The notes: generated by a model from the sequence alone, not told the origin. DNA of 64,000 nt from Mucilaginibacter sp. L196 (GCF_009765905.1 NZ_LMUO01000011.1:523880-587879); one strand, 5' to 3'. Positions 17,059-25,322 are shown, numbered from the stretch's first letter. Translations and numbers: made by a program.

Positions 17059-17092
17059 AAAACGCGCCGGGTTTATTGTCCGGCGCGTTTTA
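17059..17092. terminator. Bidirectional terminator after alaS
   Basis: Perfect 12-bp stem AAAACGCGCCGG / CCGGCGCGTTTT with a nine-base loop. It lies between alaS and the convergent small gene. It is 210 nt from the alaS stop, with two repeat elements in between, as if those elements had separated gene and terminator. Confidence 0.88.
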
Positions 17093-17109
17093 ATAAAATA
17101 ATTCCTGTA

Positions 17110-17418
17110 TTAAAGGGTAGGGGATTTGGCTTTTAGGCTCGGTACTAACCTCATAATCGCGTTAATAATTTCGTTGCCTATTTTTTTATGAGAGCCGGGT
17201 AATTGCTTTAGCTTGTCGGTATAAACTCTCACCTCTTCCTCATTATCAAACAACAAAACCGCATCATTATTTACCGCATTGTCAATTCCTTTTGGAGGTA
17301 CCGGAAGCAGGTAATTCATAAACGACGAAAAATTAATTTTCGATGGCCCATTAGATGGAATGCTTATTCGTAACATGGGAAATGAATTTTTTGGTTTATT
17401 GTAACTATTAATAAACAA
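17110..17418 (-). CDS. Hypothetical protein
   Basis: 102 aa, unrecognised. No signal peptide or membrane segment is evident. An internal methionine at 17376 (MLRISIPSNGPSKINF) is an alternative start giving 88 aa. The sequence has a Pro/Gly-rich middle (LLPVPPKGID) and an acidic helical segment (LLFDNEEEVRVYTDKLKQL). It is convergent with alaS, sharing the terminator at 17059, and divergent from the ethanolamine permease gene. Confidence 0.6.
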   Translation of the reverse strand: MFINSYNKPKNSFPMLRISIPSNGPSKINFSSFMNYLLPVPPKGIDNAVNNDAVLLFDNEEEVRVYTDKLKQLPGSHKKIGNEIINAIMRLVPSLKAKSPTL

Positions 17419-17567
17419 TATGGGGTAAAAGATGTTTGCGGCTGATTATGCCTTTTTTGTAATAATTCTGTCACATAAATAATGATCCATTGGCATTAAT
17501 TAAATCCTCCTGGTCATTTTGAAATAAGCCACGCTTTCAGTAACTTAAGGCAGATTAAAACGTGACT

Positions 17568-18905
17568 ATGACTGATGCCACAACCACGCAATTAAAACGA
17601 GTGTTGAAGCCCATACACCTTTGGGCTATAGCTGTTGGTTTAGTTATATCAGGTGAATATTTTGGCTGGAATTATGGCTGGAGTGTATCGGGTACCATCG
17701 GGTTTTTGATCGCCACTGTCATCATTACGGTGATGTATGTTACCTTCATCTTCAGCTATACTGAATTAACTACCGCCATACCACATGCAGGCGGTGCATT
17801 TGCCTACGCTTACCGGGCCATGGGGCCATTTGGTGGCTTGATAGCAGGTTATGCAACACTTATCGATTTTCTGTTTGCTACGCCTGCTATTGCAGCGGCA
17901 TTGGGCAGTTATTTGCATTTCCTATATCCATCAATGCCTATTATTCCATCAGCTTTGTTTTTTAATGTGTTGTTTATCGGAATCAATGTATCCGGCATGA
18001 AAGAGTCCGCTGTGTTTTCTGTAGTAATAACCATATTGGCGGTTGCGGAGCTGTTGCTATTTATGGGCGTGGTTGGTCCACATTTTAAGATGAGTAATTA
18101 TATAAATCACCCCATGCCTTTTGGTTGGGGCGGTGTATTTGCAGCTCTACCTTTTGCCGTTTGGTTTTACCTGGCGATAGAAGGCGTAGCCATGGTTGCT
18201 GAAGAGGTGAAGGAGCCTAAAAAGAATATACCTCTAGGTTATATCTCCGGCTTAGTTACATTGATATTTTTAACTTTTGGGGTGATGATATTGACCGGTG
18301 GAATTACCGACTGGCACAGGTTAAGCAATGTGCTAGATCCATTGCCTGAGTCGATAGCGATTGCTTTGGGCAAGGCTAACGGGCTTACTAAAATATTTGC
18401 CAGTATAGGTTTGTTTGGGTTGATCGCATCGTTTCATGGTACTATACTGGCATCATCAAGGCAGGTTTATGCTATGGCGAGGAGTGGTTATTTACCGAGG
18501 TTTTTATCTAAGTTAAACCAGCGCTTTCAAACACCTTATTGGGCGCTGATTGCGGGTGGGGTTATTAGTATGGTTGCTTTATATTTTGATAATACAGCTG
18601 AGAATATTGTGATACTATCCGCTATGGGCGCGGTGTTTATGTATATGATGAGCATGATCAGTTTGTTTATATTGAGGAAAAAAGAACCTGACCTGGAGCG
18701 CCCGTTCGCATCGCCTTTTTACCCGGTGTTTCCGGCGGTGGCGTTAATTATATCAGCGGTATCGTTGTTCGCTATTATTTATTATCATTTTATGGTGAGT
18801 TTGGTGTTTTTCGCGTTTTTAATTGTAGCGACTATTGTTTTTGTGGCAATCGGCAAGCATAAAGTGCAGTTGGTTGAGGATAATATGATTGCACCTGTTG
18901 TTTGA
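17568..18905 (+). CDS. eat: Ethanolamine permease-like APC transporter
   Basis: Inner-membrane amino-acid/polyamine/organocation transporter, 445 aa from the ATG at 17568; a GTG 6 nt upstream is in frame but less likely. About 12 hydrophobic segments are visible. The N-terminal motif AIAVGLVISGEYFGWNYGW and the TM3-region TAIPHAGGAFAYAYRAMG are characteristic of the ethanolamine permease branch. The assignment is strengthened by the two ethanolamine ammonia-lyase genes immediately downstream in the same direction. Substrate entry here would feed the lyase. Some members also take other amines, so specificity is inferred from context. Confidence 0.9.
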   Translation: MTDATTTQLKRVLKPIHLWAIAVGLVISGEYFGWNYGWSVSGTIGFLIATVIITVMYVTFIFSYTELTTAIPHAGGAFAYAYRAMGPFGGLIAGYATLIDFLFATPAIAAALGSYLHFLYPSMPIIPSALFFNVLFIGINVSGMKESAVFSVVITILAVAELLLFMGVVGPHFKMSNYINHPMPFGWGGVFAALPFAVWFYLAIEGVAMVAEEVKEPKKNIPLGYISGLVTLIFLTFGVMILTGGITDWHRLSNVLDPLPESIAIALGKANGLTKIFASIGLFGLIASFHGTILASSRQVYAMARSGYLPRFLSKLNQRFQTPYWALIAGGVISMVALYFDNTAENIVILSAMGAVFMYMMSMISLFILRKKEPDLERPFASPFYPVFPAVALIISAVSLFAIIYYHFMVSLVFFAFLIVATIVFVAIGKHKVQLVEDNMIAPVV

Positions 18906-18963
18906 ACCATGATTTACTTGATTGTCTGAACCATGATTTGCTTGATTTTAGGATTGCTTGATT
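18903..18963. repeat. Degenerate repeat, family F, copy 2
   Basis: Two tandem units, TGAACCATGATTTACTTGAT and TGAACCATGATTTGCTTGAT, then GGATTGCTTGAT. They resemble the left arm of the element at 13979 (TGAACCAGGATTTATAGGAT). The repeat overlaps the end of the permease gene and fills the gap before eutB. Confidence 0.65.
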
Positions 18964-18973
18964 ATATATTACA

Positions 18974-20368
18974 ATGAGTTATAAAACCACCATTCACGGA
19001 CGAGTTTACAGCTTTAGTGATCTGAAGAGTTTGCTTGCTAAAGCTTCGCCTTTCCGTACCGGGGATGCGCTGGCGGGTTTGTGTGCGGAAAGTTATGAGG
19101 AACGGGTGGCGGCGCAAATCACTTTGGCGGATGTGCCGTTAAAGGTGTTTTTAACAGAGTTGGTTATTCCTTATGAAAGTGATGAAGTTACAAGGCTGAT
19201 CGTTGATAGTCATGAGTTGAATGCCTTTAGTTTGATAAGCCATTTAACCGTTGGGGAGCTGCGTGATTGGTTATTAATGGATGAAACAACCACATCAACC
19301 TTAAAAAGCATTGAGGCGGGCTTAACTCCCGAGGTGGTTGCTGCGGTATCCAAAATTATGCGCAATCAGGATTTGATCGCGGTAGCAAAAAAATGTGAGG
19401 TGATCACTAAATTTCGCAATACTATTGGTTTAAAAGGGCATTTTGCAACACGCCTGCAACCTAATCACCCGACAGATGACCCTAAAGGAGTTGCGGCTAG
19501 TATTATTGAAGGTTTGCTTTATGGCAGTGGCGATGCCTGTATCGGTATCAATCCGGCTACCGATAGCCCAAGCCATGTGATGAGTTTGTTGCGCATGATA
19601 GATCAGCTTAGGCAGCAGTTTGATATTCCTATGCAGTCGTGCGTGTTAAGCCATATCACCACAACACTTGAACTTATAAATAAGGATAAAGATGCGCCCG
19701 TTGATTTATGCTTCCAATCTATAGGAGGTACTGAATTAACGAATACCAGCTTTGGTATAAATTTGGCATTAATCGAGGAAGCTTATCAGGCCACTTTATC
19801 ACTAAATCGTGGTACTATCGGCGACAATGTAATGTATTTTGAAACCGGGCAGGGGAGCGCACTATCAGCCAATGCGCATCATGGGGTTGACCAACAAACC
19901 TGTGAGGCGAGAGCTTATGCTATTGCGCGTAAATTCAGGCCTTTATTGGTAAACTCAGTAGTGGGTTTTATTGGTCCGGAGTATTTATATGATGGCAAAC
20001 AGATTATCCGCGCAGCGCTGGAAGATCATTTTTGTGCTAAACTATTAGGTTTGCCAATGGGTGTTGATGTTTGCTATACGAACCATGCGGAAGCGGATCA
20101 GGATGATATGGATAATTTACTGACCTTATTGGGTGTGGCAGGTTGTAATTTTATTATGGGCATACCGGGCTCGGATGATATTATGCTGAATTATCAATCT
20201 ACCTCTTTTCATGATGCTTTGTATTTAAGAAAGGTGCTGGGACTAAAGGCTGCTCCGGAGTTTGAAGCTTGGCTAATAAAGCAGGGAATCGTGGATGCCA
20301 AGGGGCAATTAACTTCTACGAATCAAGTTGATTTGTATAATCATTTCGGATCATTATGGATAAAGTGA
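18974..20368 (+). CDS. eutB: Ethanolamine ammonia-lyase large subunit
   Basis: Catalytic subunit, 464 aa, of the adenosylcobalamin-dependent enzyme that converts ethanolamine to acetaldehyde and ammonia. The sequence is full length compared with the roughly 453-residue enteric protein. Family-specific stretches include FRTGDALAGLCAESYEERVA near the N-terminus, ATRLQPNHPTDDPKGVAASI, CFQSIGGTELTNTSFGINLA and the C-terminal NFIMGIPGSDDIMLNYQSTS. It overlaps eutC by 13 nt, indicating translational coupling. No eutA reactivase and no microcompartment shell gene is nearby, so the enzyme probably works free in the cytosol. Confidence 0.97.
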   Translation: MSYKTTIHGRVYSFSDLKSLLAKASPFRTGDALAGLCAESYEERVAAQITLADVPLKVFLTELVIPYESDEVTRLIVDSHELNAFSLISHLTVGELRDWLLMDETTTSTLKSIEAGLTPEVVAAVSKIMRNQDLIAVAKKCEVITKFRNTIGLKGHFATRLQPNHPTDDPKGVAASIIEGLLYGSGDACIGINPATDSPSHVMSLLRMIDQLRQQFDIPMQSCVLSHITTTLELINKDKDAPVDLCFQSIGGTELTNTSFGINLALIEEAYQATLSLNRGTIGDNVMYFETGQGSALSANAHHGVDQQTCEARAYAIARKFRPLLVNSVVGFIGPEYLYDGKQIIRAALEDHFCAKLLGLPMGVDVCYTNHAEADQDDMDNLLTLLGVAGCNFIMGIPGSDDIMLNYQSTSFHDALYLRKVLGLKAAPEFEAWLIKQGIVDAKGQLTSTNQVDLYNHFGSLWIK

Positions 20369-21120
20369 TCAAAGCTGTGCCGAATGCGGATGGCCCGTTA
20401 AATCCCTTAAAGGAGTTTACAGCTGCGCGTATTGGAATTGGACGGACAGGTACCAGTATTCCTACCAAACAATCCCTGGCTTTTAAACTGGCGCATGCCC
20501 ATGCCCGTGATGCAGTTTATTCCCGTTTGAATATTGATTTGCTGTCAGCGGATATCAAGCAATTCAATCTTCCGGTTATCGTATTGCATAGCAAGGCAGG
20601 CAACCGGGGGGAATATTTGCAGCGGCCTGATCTCGGTAGAAAATTAAAAAAATCATCCGCAAACCGGTTGAAGGAGCATGTAGGTGGTTATGATGTGTCG
20701 ATTATCATAGCTGATGGGCTTTCCGCATCGGCTATTAATGAAAATGTTATTGGTTTGTTGCATACGCTGATACCATTGTTTATGGCTGCTAAGTTGAAAT
20801 TAGCACCCATATGTTTTGTAGAACAGGGAAGGGTGGCGGTAAGCGATAAAATAGCGCATTTATTAAATGCAAAATTATCCATTATACTGATAGGCGAACG
20901 ACCCGGGTTGAGTTCGGCGGATAGTATCGGGGCTTATCTAACGTATGATCCTAAACCCGGTTTAACCGATGAATCGCGCAATTGTATATCCAACATCCGT
21001 CCGCAAGGATTAGCGTTTAGGCCCGCCGCCGAAAAGATATTTTACTTGGTGCAGGAAGCTTTTAGAATGAAGCTTTCCGGCGTTGGGTTAAAGGACAACC
21101 AAGTATTAATTGGACATTAA
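20356..21120 (+). CDS. eutC: Ethanolamine ammonia-lyase small subunit
   Basis: Small subunit, 254 aa, of the cobalamin-dependent lyase; the alpha-beta interface carries the cobalamin. The N-terminus (TAARIGIGRTGTSIPTKQSL) is the conserved substrate-tunnel region and VSIIIADGLSASAINEN (about 114-130) is the nucleotide-like domain contact. The usual enteric subunit has an extra N-terminal extension that targets it to microcompartments; this one begins near the conserved core, consistent with the absence of shell genes. The gene overlaps eutB and ends one base before the convergent DUF4251 gene. Confidence 0.96.
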   Translation: MDKVIKAVPNADGPLNPLKEFTAARIGIGRTGTSIPTKQSLAFKLAHAHARDAVYSRLNIDLLSADIKQFNLPVIVLHSKAGNRGEYLQRPDLGRKLKKSSANRLKEHVGGYDVSIIIADGLSASAINENVIGLLHTLIPLFMAAKLKLAPICFVEQGRVAVSDKIAHLLNAKLSIILIGERPGLSSADSIGAYLTYDPKPGLTDESRNCISNIRPQGLAFRPAAEKIFYLVQEAFRMKLSGVGLKDNQVLIGH

Positions 21121-21624
21121 TTACTTGTCGTCATCTTTAATATACCCCTGAAAGGTAATTGCATCGCGTGAATTGCTTGCAACCTGCAACGTAGCCGATC
21201 CATTTGTGAATACGTCTAAGAAGAGTTTTTGGCTTCGCCTTACATCGTTTAGTACAATTGTAATTGTCCAGCCACCCTTTTTCTTTTCGACTATTTTATA
21301 GTCAAATTTGGTGGATGTGAATTTAATTCCGTCATCAGTTGAATTGTAGGGTACGTCCATATAAGCTCTTCCAAAGTATGGCAACCAAGCTATTATAGAA
21401 TCTCTTTTGACACGCAGATCGTAATCAGAAGTCAGGTATTTCTGGCCACCACGTAAGGGTTGCGCGTATTGTGCTATGAAGGTATATTTTTGCGCGTTTA
21501 TTTTATGTTTAATTGAGGCTGCTTTTTCCTGAGCTTTAATTTGCTTGGCAGTTTGCTGTGCATTTGCATTTACAATCATCAACATTAATAAAAATGGTAA
21601 TGATATTTTAAGCGGGGTTTTCAT
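21121..21624 (-). CDS. DUF4251-type secreted protein
   Basis: 167 aa with a signal peptide (residues 1-22, MLMIVNANAQ). The mature protein has a Lys/Ala-rich helical lead (TAKQIKAQEKAASIKHKI) and then a beta-rich domain (YLTSDYDLRVKRDSIIAWLP, FGRAYMDVPYNSTDDGIKF), the layout of the DUF4251 family found in Bacteroidota. The function is unknown; a periplasmic location is likely. It is convergent with eutC, with stop codons touching and no terminator between them. Confidence 0.75.
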   Translation of the reverse strand: MKTPLKISLPFLLMLMIVNANAQQTAKQIKAQEKAASIKHKINAQKYTFIAQYAQPLRGGQKYLTSDYDLRVKRDSIIAWLPYFGRAYMDVPYNSTDDGIKFTSTKFDYKIVEKKKGGWTITIVLNDVRRSQKLFLDVFTNGSATLQVASNSRDAITFQGYIKDDDK

Positions 21625-21711
21625 AAGATATTGATTTAGAGGTTAACGCAGATAGGTTTAATGATAATATAAAGTTAGGAAAATATTATTTGTTTGGTGT
21701 GAATGATGATT

Positions 21712-21735
21712 TTTGTTGGTGAGGGCACCAACAAA
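21712..21735. repeat. Palindrome, family E, copy 2
   Basis: TTTGTTGGTGAGGGCACCAA CAAA (a space breaks the run). It differs from the unit at 17023 by A-to-G changes on one arm matched by T-to-C on the other, so pairing is kept. It lies 18 nt from a family-A palindrome. Confidence 0.75.
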
Positions 21736-21752
21736 GGGAGATGAGCGTTTTT

Positions 21753-21831
21753 GTCATTGCGAGGAACGAAGCAATCGCACGGAGAAAAGCGAATATGCAA
21801 AGTTCGCGATTGCTTCGTTCCTCGCAATGAC
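21753..21831. repeat. Palindromic repeat, family A, copy 3
   Basis: Ends GTCATTGCGAGGAACGAAGC and GCTTCGTTCCTCGCAATGAC are exact inverted repeats of 20 bp or more (CAATCGC/GCGATTG extends them). The short centre contains GGAGAAAAGCGAATATGC. It is part of a 730-nt repeat-filled gap between the DUF4251 gene and htpG. Confidence 0.9.
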
Positions 21832-21988
21832 ATGGTGGAGAGAACTGCTTAAATAATTCATTGTTGCGTTAGTGATAGGAGCGGATACCGGCTTGTGGCT
21901 AAGGCTTGGGGAGTATGAGCGCCTGCCTGCCGGCGGGCAGGGATAGCACGGACCGGAGGTAACGCCCAAAGCATCTTTCGCGCTTCGT

Positions 21989-22131
21989 TGACTCACCCGG
22001 TCTTGCTTCGCCCGACCACCCTCTCTTCGCCTGCGGCGGAAAGAGGGAAAGAAATAAAGAAGTTTTTTCCCCTCTTTGCCGCAAAGCGGAAGAGAGGGGA
22101 GGTTGAGCGGCTGAGCGAAAACCGGGTGAGT
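21989..22131. repeat. Inverted repeat element, family C, copy 1
   Basis: Outer ends TGACTCACCCGGT and ACCGGGTGAG are inverted. Inside, CCCTCTCTTC pairs with GAAGAGAGGGG, and a small stem CGCCTGCGGCGG is nested. The left end shares more than 30 nearly identical bases with the element at 25087. The 90 nt just before it (21890-21980) contain another stem (GCCTGCCTGCCGGCGGGCAG) with no gene. Confidence 0.75.
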
Positions 22132-22141
22132 TATCTACAAG

Positions 22142-22280
22142 CGTAAACTACTTTACAGATTCTTCACTGCGCTCAGAATGACAAAGGTGGTTTTATAAAA
22201 AAGATTGTCATGCTGAGGAACGAAGCATCTGTACTGGTGTAAACTACTTTACAGATTCTTCGCTGCCGCTCAGAATGACA
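22142..22280. repeat. Palindromic repeats, family B, copies 4 (half) and 5
   Basis: 22142-22183 is a half element ending CTCAGAATGAC. 22206-22280 is a complete copy beginning GTCATGCTGAGGAACGAAGC and ending CGCTCAGAATGAC, in the opposite orientation to the copy at 13411. The shared core is GTAAACTACTTTACAGATTC. Confidence 0.85.
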
Positions 22281-22306
22281 AAGGGAGATAGTATAGGGTG
22301 GTAAAC

Positions 22307-22333
22307 AAAAAAGCCGCCCAAAAGGCGGCTTTC
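22307..22333 (-). terminator. Terminator of htpG
   Basis: Stem AAAAAGCCGCC / GGCGGCTTT around a short loop, 20 nt beyond the htpG stop on the minus strand, with A-runs that read as T-runs in the transcript. Confidence 0.85.
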
Positions 22334-22352
22334 TCATAAACTTATTTAAAAC

Positions 22353-24236
22353 TTAAATCAAATTAACACTTCTGTTCACAAACTCGGTTAAGTCGGCTCC
22401 TTTTAACAGGCCTTGTGATAATAGGGCCAGATCAAAAGCTTGTTTTGCTAAAGTTGCCTGCGCATCTTCGTTATCATCCTGCAAAATACGGCTGATCAGT
22501 TTGTGGTTGCCGTTAACTACTACCTTGTAATTATCGGGCATGCTGCCATAAAAGCTCATTCCACCGCCCATCGCTGCCATATCTTTCATGCGGCGCATAA
22601 ACTCATCCATGGTTACCGTAACGGGTAGCTCATCAGGGTTAAGGCTTTCCAGTTCAACTTTGTAAGCTGGTTTGTTTATGGCCTTATCAAATATGGCTTT
22701 TACCTTAGTGATCTGCTCTTCAGTTAAAACTGATTCCGGATTTTCATCCTTCGCGATCAATTTGTCAGCAACATCCGCATCAACACGTTTTAATGATGTT
22801 TTCTCCAATTTTTGCTCTAACTGGCTGATAAAGTGTGTGTCGATAGGAGAATCCATCAATAATACATCATAACCTTTTTTATTAGCTGACTGGATAAATG
22901 CATCTTGTTTAGATGGATCGTTGGTGTAGATGTAAACCAATCTGCCATCTTTATCGGTTTGAACAGGTTCAACTTTTTCTTTGTATTCTTCTAATGTGAA
23001 GTTTTGTTTAGTGGTGTTAGTTAGCAAAACAAAATCCTTTGCTTTATCATAAAACTTGTCTTCGCTTATCATGCCGTATTTTACAAATACGCCGATGTCG
23101 CTCCATTTTTCTTCGAAGCCCGCGCGGTCATTTTTGAAAAGCTCGGCTAGTTTATCAGCCACTTTTTTAGTGATGTAGCTGTTGATTTTCTTAACGTTAT
23201 GATCGGCCTGTAAAAAGCTGCGTGATACGTTCAAGGGAATATCCGGTGAATCAATTACACCGTGTAATAACATTAAAAATTCAGGTACAATATCTTTTAC
23301 CTCGTCGGTAATAAATACTTGGCGCGAGAATAGTTTTATCTTGTTTTTCTGTACTTCGAAGTCGTTTTTCAACTTAGGGAAGTAAAGTACACCCGTTAAG
23401 TTGAACGGATAATCCACATTCAGGTGAATCCAGAATAAAGGATCTTCGCTGTATGGATAAAGCTCTTTATAGAAGTTTAAATAATCTTCATCTTTTAATT
23501 CAGATGGAGCTTTAGTCCAGATAGGGGTGGTATCGTTGATGATATTATCAACCTCAACTGATTTGTATTTTGGTTTGCCTTCTTCATCAACACCGTCTTC
23601 TTCCTCTTCGGTAGTGGTGCCAAATTTGATTGGTACAGGTAAGAATTTGCAGTACTTATCCAGTATTTCCTGTAGTTTTTGTTTGTTTAAAAACTCCTCA
23701 GATTCGCTGTTGATATATAAAGTAATTTCGGTACCGCGTTCGGCTAATGTGCCTTCGCCAATTTCAAATTCGGTGCTGCCGTCGCATACCCAGTAAGCCG
23801 GTTCAGCGCCATCCTGGTAGCTTAAAGTTTGTATTTCAACCTTATCAGCAACCATAAACGCAGAGTAAAAGCCTAAACCAAAGCGACCAATAATTTCATT
23901 GGCATCTTTAGCTTCCTTAAATTTCTCCATAAACTCGGTAGCGCCCGAGAAAGCTATTTGATTAATATATTTTTTAATCTCATCGGCTGTCATACCTAAG
24001 CCGTTGTCGCTGATGGTGATTGTCTTTTTGTCTGCATCGAAAGCAACTTCAACACGCAGTTCGCCAAGCTCGCCATTGTATTGGCCTAATGAGGCTAAAC
24101 GTTTGATCTTTTGGGTAGCATCAACCGCGTTTGATACCAGCTCTCGCAAAAATATCTCGTTATCTGAGTATAAGAACTTCTTAATTATCGGGAAAATGTT
24201 CTCGGTATGTATCGAGATCGTTCCTTTTTCTTGCAT
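22353..24236 (-). CDS. htpG: Molecular chaperone HtpG (Hsp90)
   Basis: ATP-dependent cytosolic chaperone, 627 aa. The N-terminal GHKL ATPase domain has the expected motifs: FLRELVSNAVDATQKI (Mg/ATP asparagine), ITISDNGLGMTADEI, and GRFGLGFYSAFMVADKVEI. The middle domain carries the catalytic-loop arginine region (DIPLNVSRSFLQADHNVKKI). The charged linker between N and middle domains is short and acidic (TTEEEEDGVDEEGKPKY), as in bacterial forms. The C-terminal dimerisation domain is complete. The gene is monocistronic with its own terminator. I see no heat-shock operator such as CIRCE upstream. Confidence 0.98.
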   Translation of the reverse strand: MQEKGTISIHTENIFPIIKKFLYSDNEIFLRELVSNAVDATQKIKRLASLGQYNGELGELRVEVAFDADKKTITISDNGLGMTADEIKKYINQIAFSGATEFMEKFKEAKDANEIIGRFGLGFYSAFMVADKVEIQTLSYQDGAEPAYWVCDGSTEFEIGEGTLAERGTEITLYINSESEEFLNKQKLQEILDKYCKFLPVPIKFGTTTEEEEDGVDEEGKPKYKSVEVDNIINDTTPIWTKAPSELKDEDYLNFYKELYPYSEDPLFWIHLNVDYPFNLTGVLYFPKLKNDFEVQKNKIKLFSRQVFITDEVKDIVPEFLMLLHGVIDSPDIPLNVSRSFLQADHNVKKINSYITKKVADKLAELFKNDRAGFEEKWSDIGVFVKYGMISEDKFYDKAKDFVLLTNTTKQNFTLEEYKEKVEPVQTDKDGRLVYIYTNDPSKQDAFIQSANKKGYDVLLMDSPIDTHFISQLEQKLEKTSLKRVDADVADKLIAKDENPESVLTEEQITKVKAIFDKAINKPAYKVELESLNPDELPVTVTMDEFMRRMKDMAAMGGGMSFYGSMPDNYKVVVNGNHKLISRILQDDNEDAQATLAKQAFDLALLSQGLLKGADLTEFVNRSVNLI

Positions 24237-24390
24237 AATATTTTCTGTAAATTATTTATTAATGATTGTTACTGGTACACATCAATGCCTGTTCCAAAAG
24301 GGAGCAGCTTGTCAAATTGGCAGTAGAGGGTTGCGTTAACGTTATTACCATATTAAAGAATATTGTAATATTGCATTATCAACTTATCAC

Positions 24391-24771
24391 ATGCAAAAAC
24401 ACGAGATACTTACAATTATAATTTATCTTCTATTTCCTTTTATAGGCCTAATGATTTTCCTTTGGCTTAGGAGAAAGATGAAGAAGGAGAATATTCCAAG
24501 TCCGCCTGCATTAGCTTTCTTTATAATTTTCTTTAATTATGGAGGGTTGTTGGTAGTAGTTCTAACAAATTATCTTTTGCAATGGTCAGGAATGGCATCT
24601 TTAGGAACATTTTATTTACTACTTATAGCCCCAATATTAATGGTAGTAATAGCCTTTTATTATTATAAAAGCAGACAATTATCTATTTATCATAAAAGTG
24701 CTTTTATGTCTGGTGCTTTATATTTTATAATTTTTCCTTTAACCCTTGCAATTATATTTTTTATAAGCTAA
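24391..24771 (+). CDS. Hypothetical four-helix membrane protein
   Basis: 126 aa with four hydrophobic segments (about residues 5-25, 41-62, 70-91 and 106-125), separated by short basic loops such as LRRKMKKENIPSPP and YYYKSRQLSIYHKS. No catalytic or binding motif is visible, and I do not recognise a family. Codon usage is more AT-rich than the neighbouring genes. It stands alone, divergent from htpG. Confidence 0.6.
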   Translation: MQKHEILTIIIYLLFPFIGLMIFLWLRRKMKKENIPSPPALAFFIIFFNYGGLLVVVLTNYLLQWSGMASLGTFYLLLIAPILMVVIAFYYYKSRQLSIYHKSAFMSGALYFIIFPLTLAIIFFIS

Positions 24772-24925
24772 TAAATCTTTGAATACTACGATTTCAAGTC
24801 AAATCAGGTGTTTCAAGGTGAAACAGTTTAGGCTGTTTTAATCATGCTTTTTGATGTAACAGCTATAAAAAGTGTTGATTTTCAATCAAAAATTAGTGAA
24901 AAATGAGCAAAAGGTGTTGTTTTTG

Positions 24926-24971
24926 AGTCGTTTTTAGAGTTAAAACAGGCGTTTTTTGACTAAAAACGACT
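24926..24971. repeat. Inverted repeat in an AT-rich gap
   Basis: AGTCGTTTTTAG and CTAAAAACGACT form a perfect 12-bp inverted pair. The surrounding 24772-25086 is a gene-free stretch with many T/G-rich near-repeats (GGCGTTTTTTGA, GGGCGTTTTTAG, GGTGTTGTTTTTGA). I see no function for it. Confidence 0.6.
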
Positions 24972-25086
24972 TTCAAAGTGATGTAATAACCGCATTTTTG
25001 AGGTTGTTTTGGGCGTTTTTAGGGCTAAAAGTGTACCGAATGTACCATGTGTTTCACTTGTTCCGTGGTACAGTTGGCGCAGAGTT

Positions 25087-25312
25087 GACTCACCCGGTCT
25101 TAGCTTCGCTCGACCCCCCTCTCTTCCGCAAGCGCAATGTCTTAAGTTAAGGGGGCGCCAAGCATATAGCCCCCTCTAAATCTCCCCCGGAAGGGGAGAC
25201 TTTAGCTTCGCCCGCGTTTGTTTTTTTAAGTCCTCCCTACCGGGGAGGATTTAGGTGGGGCTTAACTTAATGACATTGTCCGCAAGCGGGAAAGAGGGTA
25301 GGGAGAATATAT
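25087..25312. repeat. Long compound inverted repeat, family C, copy 2
   Basis: The left end GACTCACCCGGTCTTAGC matches the family-C element at 21989. Nested arms: GCAATGTCTTAAGTTAAG (25134) pairs with CTTAACTTAATGACATTG (25261), and CCCCCTCTAAATCTCCCC (25162) pairs with GGGGAGGATTTAGGTGGGG (25240), with two further local stems. The whole can fold as one hairpin of about 180 nt. It sits just beyond the fabF stop codon and may influence the 3' end of that mRNA. Confidence 0.75.
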
Positions 25313-25322
25313 GTGTTGAGAA

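Noticed and set aside
21754..22084. Minus-strand frames in the repeat-filled gap before htpG
   Set aside because: They arise from GC-rich palindromes; no start signals and no protein-like pattern.
24956..25150. Plus-strand frame across the repeat region before fabF
   Set aside because: It runs through inverted-repeat DNA and gives a short, unrelated peptide.
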